Assembly: GCA_030710605.1 (NCBI GenBank)
Contig: CP092869.1
Span: 14,081,295 to 14,145,294, forward strand
Reading direction: 5' to 3'
DNA from: Cordylochernes scorpioides
Taxonomy: Eukaryota > Arthropoda > Arachnida > Pseudoscorpiones > Chernetidae
Length of the DNA: 64,000 nucleotides
The notes under the pieces were generated by a model. The model worked only from the letters and a program-made list of their open reading frames with translations, did no database searches and was not told where the DNA came from. The translations under genes and the position numbers were made by a program. Each line of letters begins with the position of its first letter. Within the stretch, counting starts at the first letter, position 1. Shown here in pieces: positions 23,121 to 34,043 of this stretch.

Positions 23121-23867
23121 CGGTTAGGTGTTTTTCTTTTCCTCTTTAAGCATTAAGATAGTTAAGTGGAAGATGGCTATCTGTATGGAAATCGGAATTA
23201 TTTTCTCTTCCGCCAGTCTAGCGGTACGAAGGTAAGGGTTTATAATCTTCTTGATCGCTGCTTCAGTTGACTTCTTCTAAGGACGAACAGATAATTAGGC
23301 CTAATAGAGATTCTTGATGAAGGACTAACGCATCTCCGTTATAATTAATAAAAGAAACACTTTGTAAATTATTTTTGCATATATACTTGTTGCAATTACC
23401 TTTAAATTTTGATTAGATAATTGTTTATGTTCGTTTCACTTTTCCTCTTTCTGGAGATAGAAGATCTAACATCCACATCATCGTATGGTAGAAATAATTT
23501 TGATGACAGGAATAATTTCTGTAATCTAATCTCATTTTTTTTATTTTGACAAAAGTCTTTGCAGCTTCGAATTGCGTTCTTGTAGGGGATGTATGACATA
23601 TATGGACTTCCGCATTGTAGGTTTTACTCGTTTTATCATTGTCAATCGATATTAAATATGTATTATCGTCAATGTATTATTTTGTTGTTTGAAAAAACAT
23701 TTTTCAATTTTGAAGGTTTTTGAAACTCTATGGTAATACAAAAGGAACGTTTCCTTTCTGTGTTACCAGAACTTTTGAGTTCTTCCTTGTATTGCATTGA
23801 TTGCACCAGGATAAAACAAGTTTAGAACTCGCCACCTTAAACCCTTGACATTTGAAGGAATTAGATA

Positions 23868-24175
23868 CTAAAAAGGCATATATTGGATTTAATAAAATAT
23901 TTATTTGTCAATATTTCGGTTGGCTGAACGCCAAACCTTTGTAAAACCACAAAGGACATTTTTCATTGTCAAAATTACCATTTTTACTATTTAGCAACTC
24001 TCCGGTAAGAGGACACCTCTCTCTAAAGGGCACTTTGACTCTGCAATTAGGTGTCCTTTACAGGGAGGTAGTTCTACTGTATATAAAACGAATTTCATGG
24101 CGTTCAGCCAACCGAAATATTGGCAAATCTTTTATTAAATGCAATATATGCCTTTTTTGTTATCTAATGATTTAA
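23868..24175. mobile_element. Foldback element family D with MITE in its centre
   Basis: The left arm is 23870-23946 (AAAAAGGCATATATTGGATT, TTTCGGTTGGCTGAACGCC) and the right arm 24085-24175 (GGCGTTCAGCCAACCGAAAT, ATATATGCCTTTTTTG). The pogo-like MITE at 23950-24079 sits between them. Confidence 0.8.
23950..24079. mobile_element. pogo-like MITE, family 2, inside a foldback element
   Basis: A left-truncated copy ends GGGAGGTAGTTCTACTG next to TA. It occupies the centre of the inverted-repeat element at 23868-24175, between its two arms. Confidence 0.75.
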
Positions 24176-24179
24176 ATAT

Positions 24180-25020
24180 GGATTGCCCTATTTTCAAAAC
24201 GATTTGAAGGAATGGAATAAATTTTCAAAGCTCAACATCAAATGCCTCCCAATCCCATCCTTATCACAACACCTTCTAGAATTCATAGGATCAAACAGAA
24301 AGGAAATCTTCCTTAACCCTACTATGGAATTGTTTGAGTCAAAAGGCAATCCATTAAAAAAGTTTATATAAAAAAGGGCGTATTTGGATCTATAAAGAAA
24401 AAAAAAACATTTTTCTCAAAATATTGTGCATTATTGTGGAATAAATTTATAAAGAGGGAGCAATCTTTTGAAATATTTTAAGAATTTTTTTTTTAATCTT
24501 TACAGATTCAGGTATACCCTTTTGTTTGAAGTTTATATGTTAATTTTGTAATTATTCTTTTTTTTTTTAATTCATAGAAGCATTTTTCTGGCAGACATAT
24601 TCAATTTTTTATCATCATCATTTTTTAATTATTGTTTTTTTTCTTAGTTAGTTAATCAAATCATTTTGCAATTGTAGTTTCTTTTTTTGTTTCTTTGTGT
24701 TCTTTTTTAAGCAATACAATATATAAAAGTAAGGTTTAATATTCAATATAAGCATATGGAACCAACATCGATTCATTTTTAAAACAAAGCAAAATCATAA
24801 GCTTGGAGTTTGATATAGTACTGAAAATTGTTAACTTTTTGGTTTTATACCTAAGTATATTATGTATAGGCTCTTTTTATCTTGTACAATTCTCTCTGAA
24901 GATGCTAATACTACAGCTAATATCCTTCTCTATGGAGTTTCTATTTGGTACTTGTACCAATTAAATATGAAAAACCATTTATACAACTTTCACTTTTTCA
25001 TACACCTTTTTTATATAAAC
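24180..25020. other. AT-rich sequence, one short frame
   Basis: A 62-codon + frame (24183-24371; LPIPSLSQHLLEFIGSN) looks weakly protein-like and may be a transposase remnant. The rest is T-rich. Confidence 0.3.
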
Positions 25021-25024
25021 GCAC

Positions 25025-25150
25025 TAAAGAGGTGGATGAGAGGGTAACACGCTCGATTCCCGACAATAAGTCGGTGGATGAGAGGGTAACACGCTCGATT
25101 CCCGACAATAAGTCGGTGGATGAGAGGGTAACACGCTCGATTCCCGACAG
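25025..25150. repeat. 42-bp tandem triplicate with tRNA-like motif
   Basis: Three identical copies of GTGGATGAGAGGGTAACACG-CTCGATTCCCGACAATAAG. CTCGATTCCCG resembles a tRNA T-arm (box B). The last copy continues into GGGATTGAATCCCG and then the GTTGCTCTTGTTGAGCGG repeat. Confidence 0.85.
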
Positions 25151-25465
25151 TCATGAACCGGGATTGAATCCCGCGTTGTTTCAATTATCATGAACTAGGT
25201 TGCTCTTGTTGAGCGGTACCTATTAATGTGATTTCGAACTATCTACTAAAGAAGTCTATGAGAAAGCTAACTATGCATACAACCTTCAAGAACTGGTATG
25301 GACAAGCACCATCATCTCTCTTGACTGTTGAAGCTGTTGTGCAAGGCCACACTTAAGCTGAGGGCCTCCGTCTAAGAGCTGGGATGTTAAGTAGACTTCG
25401 CTACCTACTACACTCTGAATATTCAACATCATCATTTATGGCAGAAGTCCATATTGATACCTCTT

Positions 25466-25514
25466 TTTGAAAAATAGAACAATCCATAAATAAATCTTTA
25501 ATTAAAAAGGTATA
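25466..25514. mobile_element. Foldback element family D, left-end fragment
   Basis: Only AAATAGAACAATCCATAAAT to AATTAAAAAGGTATA remains. The pogo-like MITE begins immediately afterwards. Confidence 0.6.
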
Positions 25515-25516
25515 TA

Positions 25517-26000
25517 CAGTAGAACCTCCCTTTATCAGACATCTCTCTATAAAGGACAGTTTTCATTTGAAAAATTAACATTTTTACTGGAGGGTCGGTG
25601 GAAGGATGGTCTAAACCGTTGGTTTTCGACCGTTACGACCCGGGTTCGATTCCCGCATTGGGCACTTTTTTTTTCTGATAAAAAAAAAAAAATTGCTCCA
25701 ATGGCCCCTGATGCTTGCAAAAGTCCAACCCCACCAGCGAGTGCAAGTAACCAAACGGGGCTCTGGAACATTTGTAAGTGCAAATTCGAACTGCTTTTCA
25801 CATATGTAGACATGTGGTGTACTTACAGTAAAAGCAGTCGCCTACTTCTACCCACCATGAGTATCATGGCCTGTACCACGTGTAATAAGAATAAGCAAAA
25901 AATATTTTTACTATTTAGCAATTTTCCGGTAAGAGGACAACTCTACCTAAAGAACAATTTGGCTCTGCAATTAGATATATTTTAGAGGGGGATTCTACTG
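25517..26000. mobile_element. pogo-like MITE, family 2, split by a SINE
   Basis: The left part is 25517-25588 (CAGTAGAACCTCCC...) and the right part 25904-26000 (...GGATTCTACTG), with TA at both outer edges. The two halves join in register once the SINE at 25589-25903 and one copy of ATTTTTACT are removed. Confidence 0.88.
25589..25903 (+). mobile_element. tRNA-derived SINE (family E), full length with TSD
   Basis: This is the best-defined copy. The box B-like sequence is GGGTTCGATTCCC, the tail is ATAAGCAAAAA, and the 9-bp direct repeat ATTTTTACT lies at 25580-25588 and 25904-25912. It is inserted inside the family-2 pogo-like MITE, so this SINE is younger than that MITE. Confidence 0.92.
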
Positions 26001-26390
26001 TATTTGAATTTTAAGAGATGATTCTAGAATTTTTCTGATAAAAAAAAAAGAATTAAAGGTTGAAAAAAGGTAAGAAAGTAAATTCTTATCGATTTTTTTC
26101 TTCTTTTTTTGGTATCAGACGATCTCCCGGCTATATCATTCGTCTGTGGGCGAGGAGAAGCTTGCCCCACTTTCTAAATATAAGCCGTGGGGAACCATTC
26201 TGTACAGATGAAAATAACATGTCGGCTAGATGCATTCTCAGTCGAGGGATGGATTCATACCGAACTTCTTGAACAACCAACTGGGAAACTGATGACAAAA
26301 CGTCGCCGGTAAGTTTTTCAAATTCGTTTAACCGCACCGTCTGTATTTTGATAATGGAATTATTTAACGCTATTTTTTTATTACAATATA

Positions 26391-26562
26391 TAGTACCTCT
26401 CTTTAGCGGACACCCTGCTAGCGGATACTTCTCCACAAAGGACAGTTTTCATTTGAAAAATTACCATTTTTACTATTTAGCAACTCTTCGGTAAGAAGAC
26501 ACCTCTCTCTAAAGGACACTTTGGCTATGCAATTAGGCGTTCTTTACAGGGAGGTTCTACCG
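26391..26562. mobile_element. pogo-like MITE, family 2, diverged left end
   Basis: The body matches the reference (GCGGACACC, GGACAGTTTTCATTTG, TTTAGCAACTC, GGGAGGTTCTAC). The left terminus reads TAGTACCTCTCTTT, so the CAGT is damaged. A second, partial copy follows at 26567-26612 and abuts the tRNA-like element. Confidence 0.8.
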
Positions 26563-26613
26563 TATTTGGCAACTCCGGTAAGAGGACACCTCTCTCTAAA
26601 GGAAACTTTAGTA

Positions 26614-26685
26614 TCCAAGGATGGGAATCGAACCCATAGTATTCCGCTTACCGAGCAGATGCCATGTCCACTAGGCTACCATGGA
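26614..26685 (-). tRNA. tRNA-like sequence, Thr(GGT)-like; pseudogene or SINE head
   Basis: A 72-nt cloverleaf can be drawn. The acceptor is TCCATGG/CCTTGGA (one mismatch), the D arm closes with GCC/GGC, the anticodon arm is TCTGC-loop-GCGGA and the T arm is ATGGG-TTCGATT-CCCAT. The 7-nt loop TCGGTAA would give anticodon GGT, but position 33 is C instead of the near-universal U. There is also no TTTT terminator in the next ~25 nt. Both points argue against a functional gene. It abuts a pogo-like MITE fragment. Confidence 0.5.
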
Positions 26686-26859
26686 CTTATATTTTTCGTT
26701 CAAAAGAAACACATGCGGGATATTTTAAAATGTCTTTCTACAATCATAAGCTGGATTATATTGCATTATAAATTACATAATAATCATTGTTGTAAATAAC
26801 ATAAGCTAAGTTGCTCTTTTTGAGCGGTACCTAATAGGGTTATTTTGGAATTATTCTGT

Positions 26860-27820
26860 TAAGTTGCATGTTTTACTATATCTCAGATATTGAAGAAGGC
26901 CTCTAAGAGCGTGTGTCCAAACACTAAGCTATAATTGAGGTGTCTTCTCTAATGAGATATCAGACAACTAGAGAAAGGGCTAAGAATTCTCAAGTCTTAT
27001 TGCCGAAACGACATTGTATGCAAATCTACGGAGCGTTGGACCTCAATGACATTTCTCCAGGAACTTCTGCAACTTCCTTAGCACCACAGACCTTTTGTCT
27101 GTGAATTCAAGTCATCTGACATCTGTGAAATTAATGAAGAATTAAGGAAAAAGTCACTAGAACTAGCGATCTTAACTGTTTTCCTCGAATTTACACTCCC
27201 AGTCTTATGAAAAGCGTTAAAAATAATATTTAAAGTTTACAAAGCTACGTTTAAAACCAAATTTACAGCTCGGGACAAATATAGTCCTAAAATAAAAGGA
27301 AAATAATTGTTATAAATATTTCTCTCTTTAGTAAAATTTGACGTTAATGCTTTCTCAAATCCTAAAGGAACATATTCTGATTTTTTACTTTTATTACCAA
27401 CTTGTAAGTAGATTTTGGTTAAAAAAATATAGCCTTATCTTTTCGATTCGCAAAAATCGATTCAATTACCGTGTGTGTTTATAACTATAACAATGATCAA
27501 TCACAAAAGGTGATGGTGTCTTGTCCATCGAGAAGATCAGATCGGTCCATTTACACTGATGACACAGTAGCATGGATCGTCAATTCCTGATTTTGTTGCT
27601 CCATGGCAGAGGGGGGTATTCATCATGGTTGGTATTCACTACTATCACAATTGGTATTGGTTATTGCATTCAGGAATGTGTAGGGAATTGGTAAATATTG
27701 GTAGGTCCCTACCACGTCAACTCTACCACCATTTCGTCAAGAAAGTAAGAAGAATCTGTTTCAAGGTCTGTAATTAAAATCAATCAAGTCAATGCGATAT
27801 ATACGGCAGAAGTTTGAAAA
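26860..27820. other. Non-coding sequence
   Basis: No family recognised. Base composition is more balanced from 27500 to 27760, but no convincing exon was found. Confidence 0.4.
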
Positions 27821-27821
27821 T

Positions 27822-27933
27822 TTTATTAGACAGGTCACTTTTAATATAAATCGCATCGTACTACGTATTTAAAATCGGGCGCTATAGAGAGAGAGGCGCT
27901 ATTTAGAGGGGGCGCTATAGACAGGTTTAACTG
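27822..27933. mobile_element. pogo-like MITE, family 1, left-truncated
   Basis: The right two-thirds of the same element is present, ending GACAGGTTTAACTG followed by TA. The left terminus is missing. Confidence 0.75.
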
Positions 27934-28067
27934 TATTTTGTAAAAGTATAGCATTAGCTGATGAATCATTTTATAGAATTGGTGTATTTCCAGTCGTTAG
28001 TAAGTTCATCTACATCAAGATTCGATCTGTCCATGTGATGTGATACCTACAGTAGATACATACTTAC

Positions 28068-28141
28068 AGGACTCTACCATCTTTCAAGGAAACTTCATCA
28101 TAGTCGACCATATGGTCTCCCAATGACAATGTCCCATCACC
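28068..28141 (-). CDS. Candidate small internal exon, unknown protein
   Basis: A 74-nt - strand block between acceptor CTACTTGCAG and donor GTAAGTATG, encoding GDGTLSLGDHMVDYDEVSLK then DGRVL. The G-D-G...G-D..V pattern is loosely PDZ-like, but the block is too short to assign. No partner exon was found. Chance is a real alternative. Confidence 0.25.
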
Positions 28142-28461
28142 CTGCAAGTAGACGCAACTCTACTTCCCGGTGACCCAGGTTCAAATGATTGTCAACCTAA
28201 TTTTTTTTCTCTCGTCGATGACATCCTGGTGGGAGAGTTGTCCGGACCACCGCAATCTCTTCAACTTCTTTTTTTTATTTCTTTAACACGACAGGCGTCA
28301 TATTGTACTTACTTAGTTGTGTTGCCATTTTGATGAAGGTACAAATATAGAAATAAATATGTTTTTACTGTCCTATAAGCTTATGTCCATAGTTTTTCTG
28401 AGATTCCACCCTTCAGTGCTGCGTATATAAGCAGAATCGTCCAGATACAGTATTAGAGCTC

Positions 28462-28535
28462 TGAGAAGCGGTCTGGTGGATTAAATTGGCGAAACCGCTG
28501 GGAGGGTTCATCACTGATGAGCCAAGCCCTTCCTA
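28462..28535 (+). ncRNA. Hammerhead-like core in permuted order (family B, copy 2)
   Basis: This is the best-preserved copy. AGCGGT (28467-28472) pairs with ACCGCT (28494-28499). C28473 would be the cleavage-site base. TGGTG (28474-28478) pairs with CATCA (28509-28513), and TTGGC (28486-28490) with GCCAA (28521-28525). GGGAGGG (28500-28506) pairs with CCCTTCC (28527-28533) through one G-U. GAAA is at 28491-28494 and CTGATGA at 28514-28520. In this order stems I and II form between two hairpin loops, as a kissing complex. Confidence 0.5.
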
Positions 28536-28678
28536 TATGTTTTTTCATCGCGGTAAGGAGAGTACAAGTTTGTATTATTTATAAAAGAAACATTCGTGCT
28601 TTTAAATCCTTTCATTTTATATGTTTTTCTCTCTATGTTCCATTTTTTTTTCAATTAAATTTTATTTATATATATATA

Positions 28679-28839
28679 CAGTTAAACCTGTCTATAGCGC
28701 CCCCTCTTGGGACTCACCAAAATAGGGTGCTATAGACAGGTCACTTTTAATGTAAAATGTTCACATTTTAATATTTAAAATCGGGCGCTATAGAGAGGAA
28801 GGCGCTATTTAGAGGGGGCGCTATAGACAAGTTTAACTG
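28679..28839. mobile_element. pogo/Tigger-like MITE, family 1 (161 bp)
   Basis: The ends are CAGTTAAACCTGTCTATAGC and GCTATAGACAAGTTTAACTG, flanked by TA on each side. The interior has repeated GGCGCTAT motifs (CGGGCGCTATAGAGAGG). CAGTnRAACC termini with TA target sites are characteristic of the pogo/Tigger group of Tc1-mariner elements. It has no transposase. Confidence 0.85.
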
Positions 28840-29154
28840 TATATATTCTCTAATAACGAAAAAACTAGATCTTTGGACAGAGTTTCTTTATTTTGAGATG
28901 TTGCAAGCTTTCCAATAAAATTTTGCTCTTCAACGTTCAAATCCAAGAACAAATGACGAGAGATGATATCGGACGTGAATAGTGTAAAAGCTCCAAGCTT
29001 TCAAAGTTTCACAAGTCTTCTTCAGACCAAAGATAGCAGATAGGGATCCTATTAAAAACGAACCACGTATTGTAGTTGTGTTTTGATAATGCTCTGCAAT
29101 TATCCTAACCATTATGATAAGTTTTCGTATAATGTTAACCATTGCAACACAATA

Positions 29155-29312
29155 GATGAGCGGATACTCACGCTATAAGAAGATATATTTTTACTGAGAA
29201 CAGTTTCCATCAACAAAATTACTATTTTTACTAATTAGTAGCTTTCCAGTAAGAGAACATTTTGTCTTTGCAACTAGGTGTTGTTCTTCAGAAAGAGATT
29301 TGAACTCCATAA
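29155..29312. mobile_element. pogo-like MITE, family 2, old degenerate copy
   Basis: It is recognisable through GAGCGGATACTCACGCTA, ACAGTTTCCATCAA and TAGGTGTTGTTCTTC in the right order, with many substitutions. Both termini are eroded. Confidence 0.5.
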
Positions 29313-29397
29313 GAATTTCTTATAGAATTTCAATCTCCTTTTACAAAATTCCTTTCAAATAAGTTTTATAAAAATTGATTAAGAACGATTCTGAAAA

Positions 29398-29665
29398 AAA
29401 AATATAGAACAATCCATATTAAAATCTTTAGATAATAAAAAGGCATATATTAAATTGAATAAAATATTTATTTACTAATATTTCGGTTGGCTGAAAGCCA
29501 ACCTTTGTCAAGGCATTACATTTTTGTATCATTTTGTAAAAAAATGTATATTATCAATACCTTGATAAAGGTTCAGCCAACCGAAATATTGACAAATAAA
29601 TCTTTTATTCAATCCAATATAGGACTTTTTATTATCTAAAGATTTAAATATGGATTGTTCTATAT
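29398..29665. mobile_element. Foldback element family D, complete (~268 bp)
   Basis: Long inverted arms from AGAACAATCCATATTAAAAT, through AATATTTCGGTTGGCTGAA, to AAGGCATTAC. The mirrored arm runs 29560-29665 and ends GGATTGTTCTAT. The centre is short and AT-rich. There is no coding capacity. Confidence 0.8.
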
Positions 29666-29845
29666 TCAAAACCCTTCTTCTTAATCCATTTTCATAAAAC
29701 TTACTTGAAAGGAATTTTATAAAAGGATTGAACTTCTATATGGACTTCCTATAGTTAGAATCTCTTTCTGGTGTTCAGCAAACCGAAATATTGGCAAATA
29801 TTTTTTTTATTATCTGCACCGGCACCGAGGCTTCTAACACTCCTC

Positions 29846-30297
29846 TTTTTATTTATTTATTTCGTCTCAATTTACAGGTGTTACATTCGAGCACAGCTCA
29901 AGAGTCACCTTGTCCTGGCTATTTACACATGGCGAGTTGGTGGAGTAGAGGTGGTCCCCCTAGGCCTTGCAGGAGGGCAGCTGTTGGGCGATGAGCTCTT
30001 GACTAAGTGTCAGGGCCGGGTCGTCGGAATCGGGGATTGATATCTCCTTTATTTTGTAGAATATCTTGTATGGTTGGATTATTTGAATTTTTCATTTGAA
30101 GCTGTAATTTCTTAACGGAAGTTTGGTACATAGCTTCTAGATCGGGTTGGTTCAAGTCCTCCTTCAGTATCTTGTTTGATAGGTTGAATGGAGCTCCTAT
30201 ACTTGTCCGAAGGCAGATTCTCATGAATGCGTTTATCCTATTTTTGTCTGTGGTTGTAATATATTTGCACCAAACTGGGAGTGCCTATGTTACTCTT
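29846..30297 (-). mobile_element. LINE ORF2 C-terminus and 3' UTR, 5'-truncated
   Basis: From 30297 down to the stop at 30003 the - strand reads ALPVWCKYITTTDKNRINAF ... NPRFRRPGPDT, the usual C-terminal region of a non-LTR ORF2 downstream of the RT. A ~140-nt UTR follows, ending AATAAATAAATAAA near 29848. It is a different family from the LINE ends at 51 and 54 kb. Confidence 0.75.
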
Positions 30298-31559
30298 TTT
30301 TATTGTCACTTCTATTACACATTACATATAACCAGAATAACATTCAACAGGTATTTACATTTATTTACACACCAGAGCCAATATAAACATATATTTACAA
30401 CTATTTGCTCTAGGAAACAGGACTACAGCAGTCGGCGATTCCCACACCAGTTTCAGATAGGAAACAGGCAAAAGCGCCATCTATTGGCGGAGGTTGTAGG
30501 TGTTTTCAGGCCTTATACGCGACAATATATTGTATTTTAAATGCTTTTTTATTATCTGAAGAAGAGAAAGGTATAGTTTGGAGTATATTCTCGGTGGAGG
30601 TGCTGAAATAAGCTGTTTCCCTCCCCCTCCTCAACGGAAATATCACGATAAGAATCAGCAGCAAAGAAACGACGCTGTGGATTAAACGGCTCCTTATTGG
30701 CGGTAGGTTGATAAGGTGGCATTCACCTCCTTTGTTCCGGTAGACGCACGCGACCCTCCCTTGCCGGAAAGTGGAAGAGAAACAATTGAGATCCTAGTGG
30801 GATAAGAGTTGGCTATGACGACAGCTAATTCAAGAATTAGCCACCAGGAATCTCTCTTCCACATTGTTCCAATTTTTTCTTATCGAGTCGAAGAGATGAT
30901 AGAACGAAAAAAAGAACTACGATTTGAATTGTTCGTGATTATAATGATCCTTTCCGAACTAGATTAGATTTGTACTAACACCTACTCACATATTCTCATG
31001 CCCAGCAATGGCCGCAGCCTTGCAGAAAATTGACTTAGACCCAGAGCAGCAACTTTACACACCCAAGATAGTGGATATTGCTGCTGCTGTGATAGAGATG
31101 CATGGAGATATCTGAGACTCTTCTTTGGACACGACAACAACAACAACATTTGATTTGTAATAACGTTGCTATAATACCCATCAATGGTAAACATACAATA
31201 ATCTAAAGACAGTAAAAGGGAAAAACACAAAGAAAAATAAACTGTATATTGTTACGTACAGTTGAGGAAGCTCTTCCAACGACAAAGAGTCGACTTCAGA
31301 CAATTAGGTATTCGTGAACTCCTCTCAAGGCTCGGGAACAACTTGTAGATGGGATGTTTTGGTTGAGAAGAGGCCGGAATGGACATCGTCCAGCATTTGT
31401 CCGAAGAGCACCAGTCGTGTAAGGATAGCTGCTGGCTTTTCCAAACTAGATGCAAAGACTTGTCAAAAATCCAAGACATGGACTGAGAATGGGAAATAGA
31501 TGGCGTCTAGTCTTGACGTTTATTTTGACGAGAGAGGCGCCCTATGCTCTTTTTAGATC

Positions 31560-32700
31560 ATTTTCCTCCCGGTAAAATGGCCCCTGTGATACCAGTTCGG
31601 CGGTACAACTACTACAATAGGAACGATACAGAGAAAATTAGCATGACCCCTGTGATACCAGTTCGGCGGTACAACAACTACAATAAGAAGGATACAGAGA
31701 AGATTAGCATGACCCCTGTGATACCAGTTCGGCGGTACAACAACTACAATAAGAAGGATACAGAGAAGATTAGCATGACCCCTGTGATACCAGTTCGGCA
31801 GTACAACTACTACAATAAGAAGAATACAGAGAAGATTAGCATGACCCCTGTGATACCAGTTCGGCGGTACAACAACTACAATAAGAAAGATACAGAGAAG
31901 ATTAGCATGACCCCTGTGATACCAGTTCGGCGGTACAACAACTACAATAAGAAGGATACAGAGAAGATTAGCATGACCCCTGTGATACCAGTTCGGCAGT
32001 ACAACTACTACAATAGGAACGATACAGAGAAAATTAGCATGGCCCCTGTGATACCAGTTCGGCGGTACAACTACTACAATAGGAACGATACAGAGAAAAT
32101 TAGCATGGCCCCTGTGATATCAGTTCGGCGGTACAACTACTACAATAGGAACGATACAGAGAAAATTAGCATGGCCCCTGTGATACCAGTTCGGCGGTAC
32201 AACTACTACAATAGGAACGATACACAGAGATTAGCATGGCCCCTGTGATACCAGTTCGGCGGTACAACTACTACAATAGGAACGATACAGAGAAGATTAG
32301 CATGGCCCCTGTGATACCAGTTCGGTGGTACAACTACTACAATAGGAAGGATACAGAGAAGATTAGCATGGCCCTTGTGATACCAGTTCGGCGGTACAAC
32401 TACTACAATAGGAACGATACAGAGAAGATTAGCATGGCCCTTGTGATACCAGTTCGGCGGTACAACTACTACAATAGGAAGGATACAGAGAAGATTAGCA
32501 TGGCCCCTGTGATACAAGTTCGGCGGTACAACTACTACAATAGGAACGATACAGAGATTAGCATGGCCCCTGTGATACCAGTTCGGCGGTACAACTACTA
32601 CAATAGGAAGGATACAGAGAAGATTAGCATGGCCCCTGTGATACAAGTTCGGCGGTACAACTACTACAATAGGAACGATACAGAGATTAGCATGGCCCTT
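31560..32700. repeat. 66-bp minisatellite, ~17 units, open on both strands
   Basis: The unit of 66 bp (22 codons; some of 63 bp) encodes repeated PVIPVRRYNYYNRNDTEKIS-like peptides on + and a Val/Pro-rich peptide on -. Because the unit is a multiple of three and lacks stops, frames of 234, 158 and 169 codons result. Differences are mostly shared between neighbouring units. No splice sites, promoter or homology indicate a gene. Confidence 0.9.
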
Positions 32701-32759
32701 GAGCAAGGATGACATGAAAAATCGTGAAGCGTTCTCACTACCGCTGACTATTATTGATA

Positions 32760-33830
32760 GCCATCTTTGAGTATTAATATGATTGAGTGGAGATAAGAAA
32801 GAAGAAGTACTACTCGCTACCTTTATTGACTAATGTTTTGATACAACAGCTGACTAAGGGTTTAACAAGGAGTAATAAGGATCTTGCACACAGGTTGATT
32901 GAATCAATTTGTCATTTGATCCATCCAGTGGCCCCAATCCATCTAACGTAACCAAGGCCAAGGCGTCTCTCTAAGTATCATCTCAACTCATTGAACTGGA
33001 CGCGGTTCAAATTGATCCTGTCCTTGTCTGGAGGAGGACTCTCTCAAGATGGAAGCGCCTCCCTTCCTGAAAACAACAACAACAACAACAACAAAAAGGC
33101 TTTTATTAGGGCCCATTGCCCTGTATGGATACGCCACACAACAATAAAACAATACACTAATTTTTTCTCCCTTTCCCCTTGTGCATGCGAGTGTTTGTTT
33201 GAAAAGGGGATTTATTTACACATATGTTCTAAAACTTTCCTCACTACCTCTTTTGTGTATGAATCTATTTACAATTGATCTGTAGAAATTATAGAGTTCT
33301 ATTGTTATATTTCTTTTTTTCTGAAATAGTTCTCAGCGTCTTCAGTGGGTTTCTAAATCTCCAGAAGGTGTTTTTAAGAGTTTTTTTCTCTTTCTTCACC
33401 TAAATATTTGCATTCTATGATCCCTTCCTGAAAACAGATTTTTATATTTTATCACCAAATTTTAAATAATATCATTTATCTTTGTTTAATTTCTCATTAA
33501 TTTTTGTAACAATAGACAGTGTTAATTAAATGTTTGAATTGTCAATTTTCTAACGTAACCAACCGGTTGGTAGGTAGCCCTAGACCCACTCGAGCCTCAC
33601 ACTCCAGTTTTCACACTTTTTGTGGCGTTTCCTGTCGCCAGTGTACGGTCTGCCAAGTCTCGTTTGGCTCAACAATCCGTGGGTATACTCCACCGACCCC
33701 ATTGTTGCCACCTTCACTCTGCACGTTGGCTAAACTTGATTTATAGACCCTACTTAGAACAGAATATCTTAGGTCATAAACTCAGAGAGTTGCGATTTCA
33801 TATTTATCCAAGAAATATTTAGTTATTTTT
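32760..33830. other. Mixed non-coding sequence
   Basis: Contains an (AAC)n run and LINE-tail phrase at 33070-33125 and a GC-richer patch at 33560-33730 with no recognised product. Confidence 0.4.
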
Positions 33831-34043
33831 TGAAAATAAAGCAATCCATAAATAAAGCTTTAATTTAAAAGGCATATATTGGATCAAAATATCATTTATT
33901 TTACCAATATTTCAGCTGGCTGAACGCCAACCTTTATCAAAGTGTTATAACATTTTAAAGTGTGTCAACAACAAACTCAGCGCCACATAACGTCAACAGA
34001 ATTAAGTTTTTAATATATATATATTGTTATATATATATATTGT

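Noticed and set aside
25025-25150. Tandem tRNA genes
   Set aside because: Only a T-arm-like motif repeats; no acceptor, D or anticodon arms can be formed.
25547-25813. 88-codon frame (and similar ones at 11021, 39843, 46406 and 48122)
   Set aside because: All are translations of the family E SINE.
28491-28520. Standard type II hammerhead (opened in stem II) in family B
   Set aside because: Only 19 nt lie between GAAA and CUGAUGA, too few to form both stem III and stem I; the permuted kissing model fits the pairs better.
31544-32715. Three long frames (234, 158 and 169 codons) on both strands
   Set aside because: They come from a 66-bp repeat without stop codons; treated as a minisatellite.
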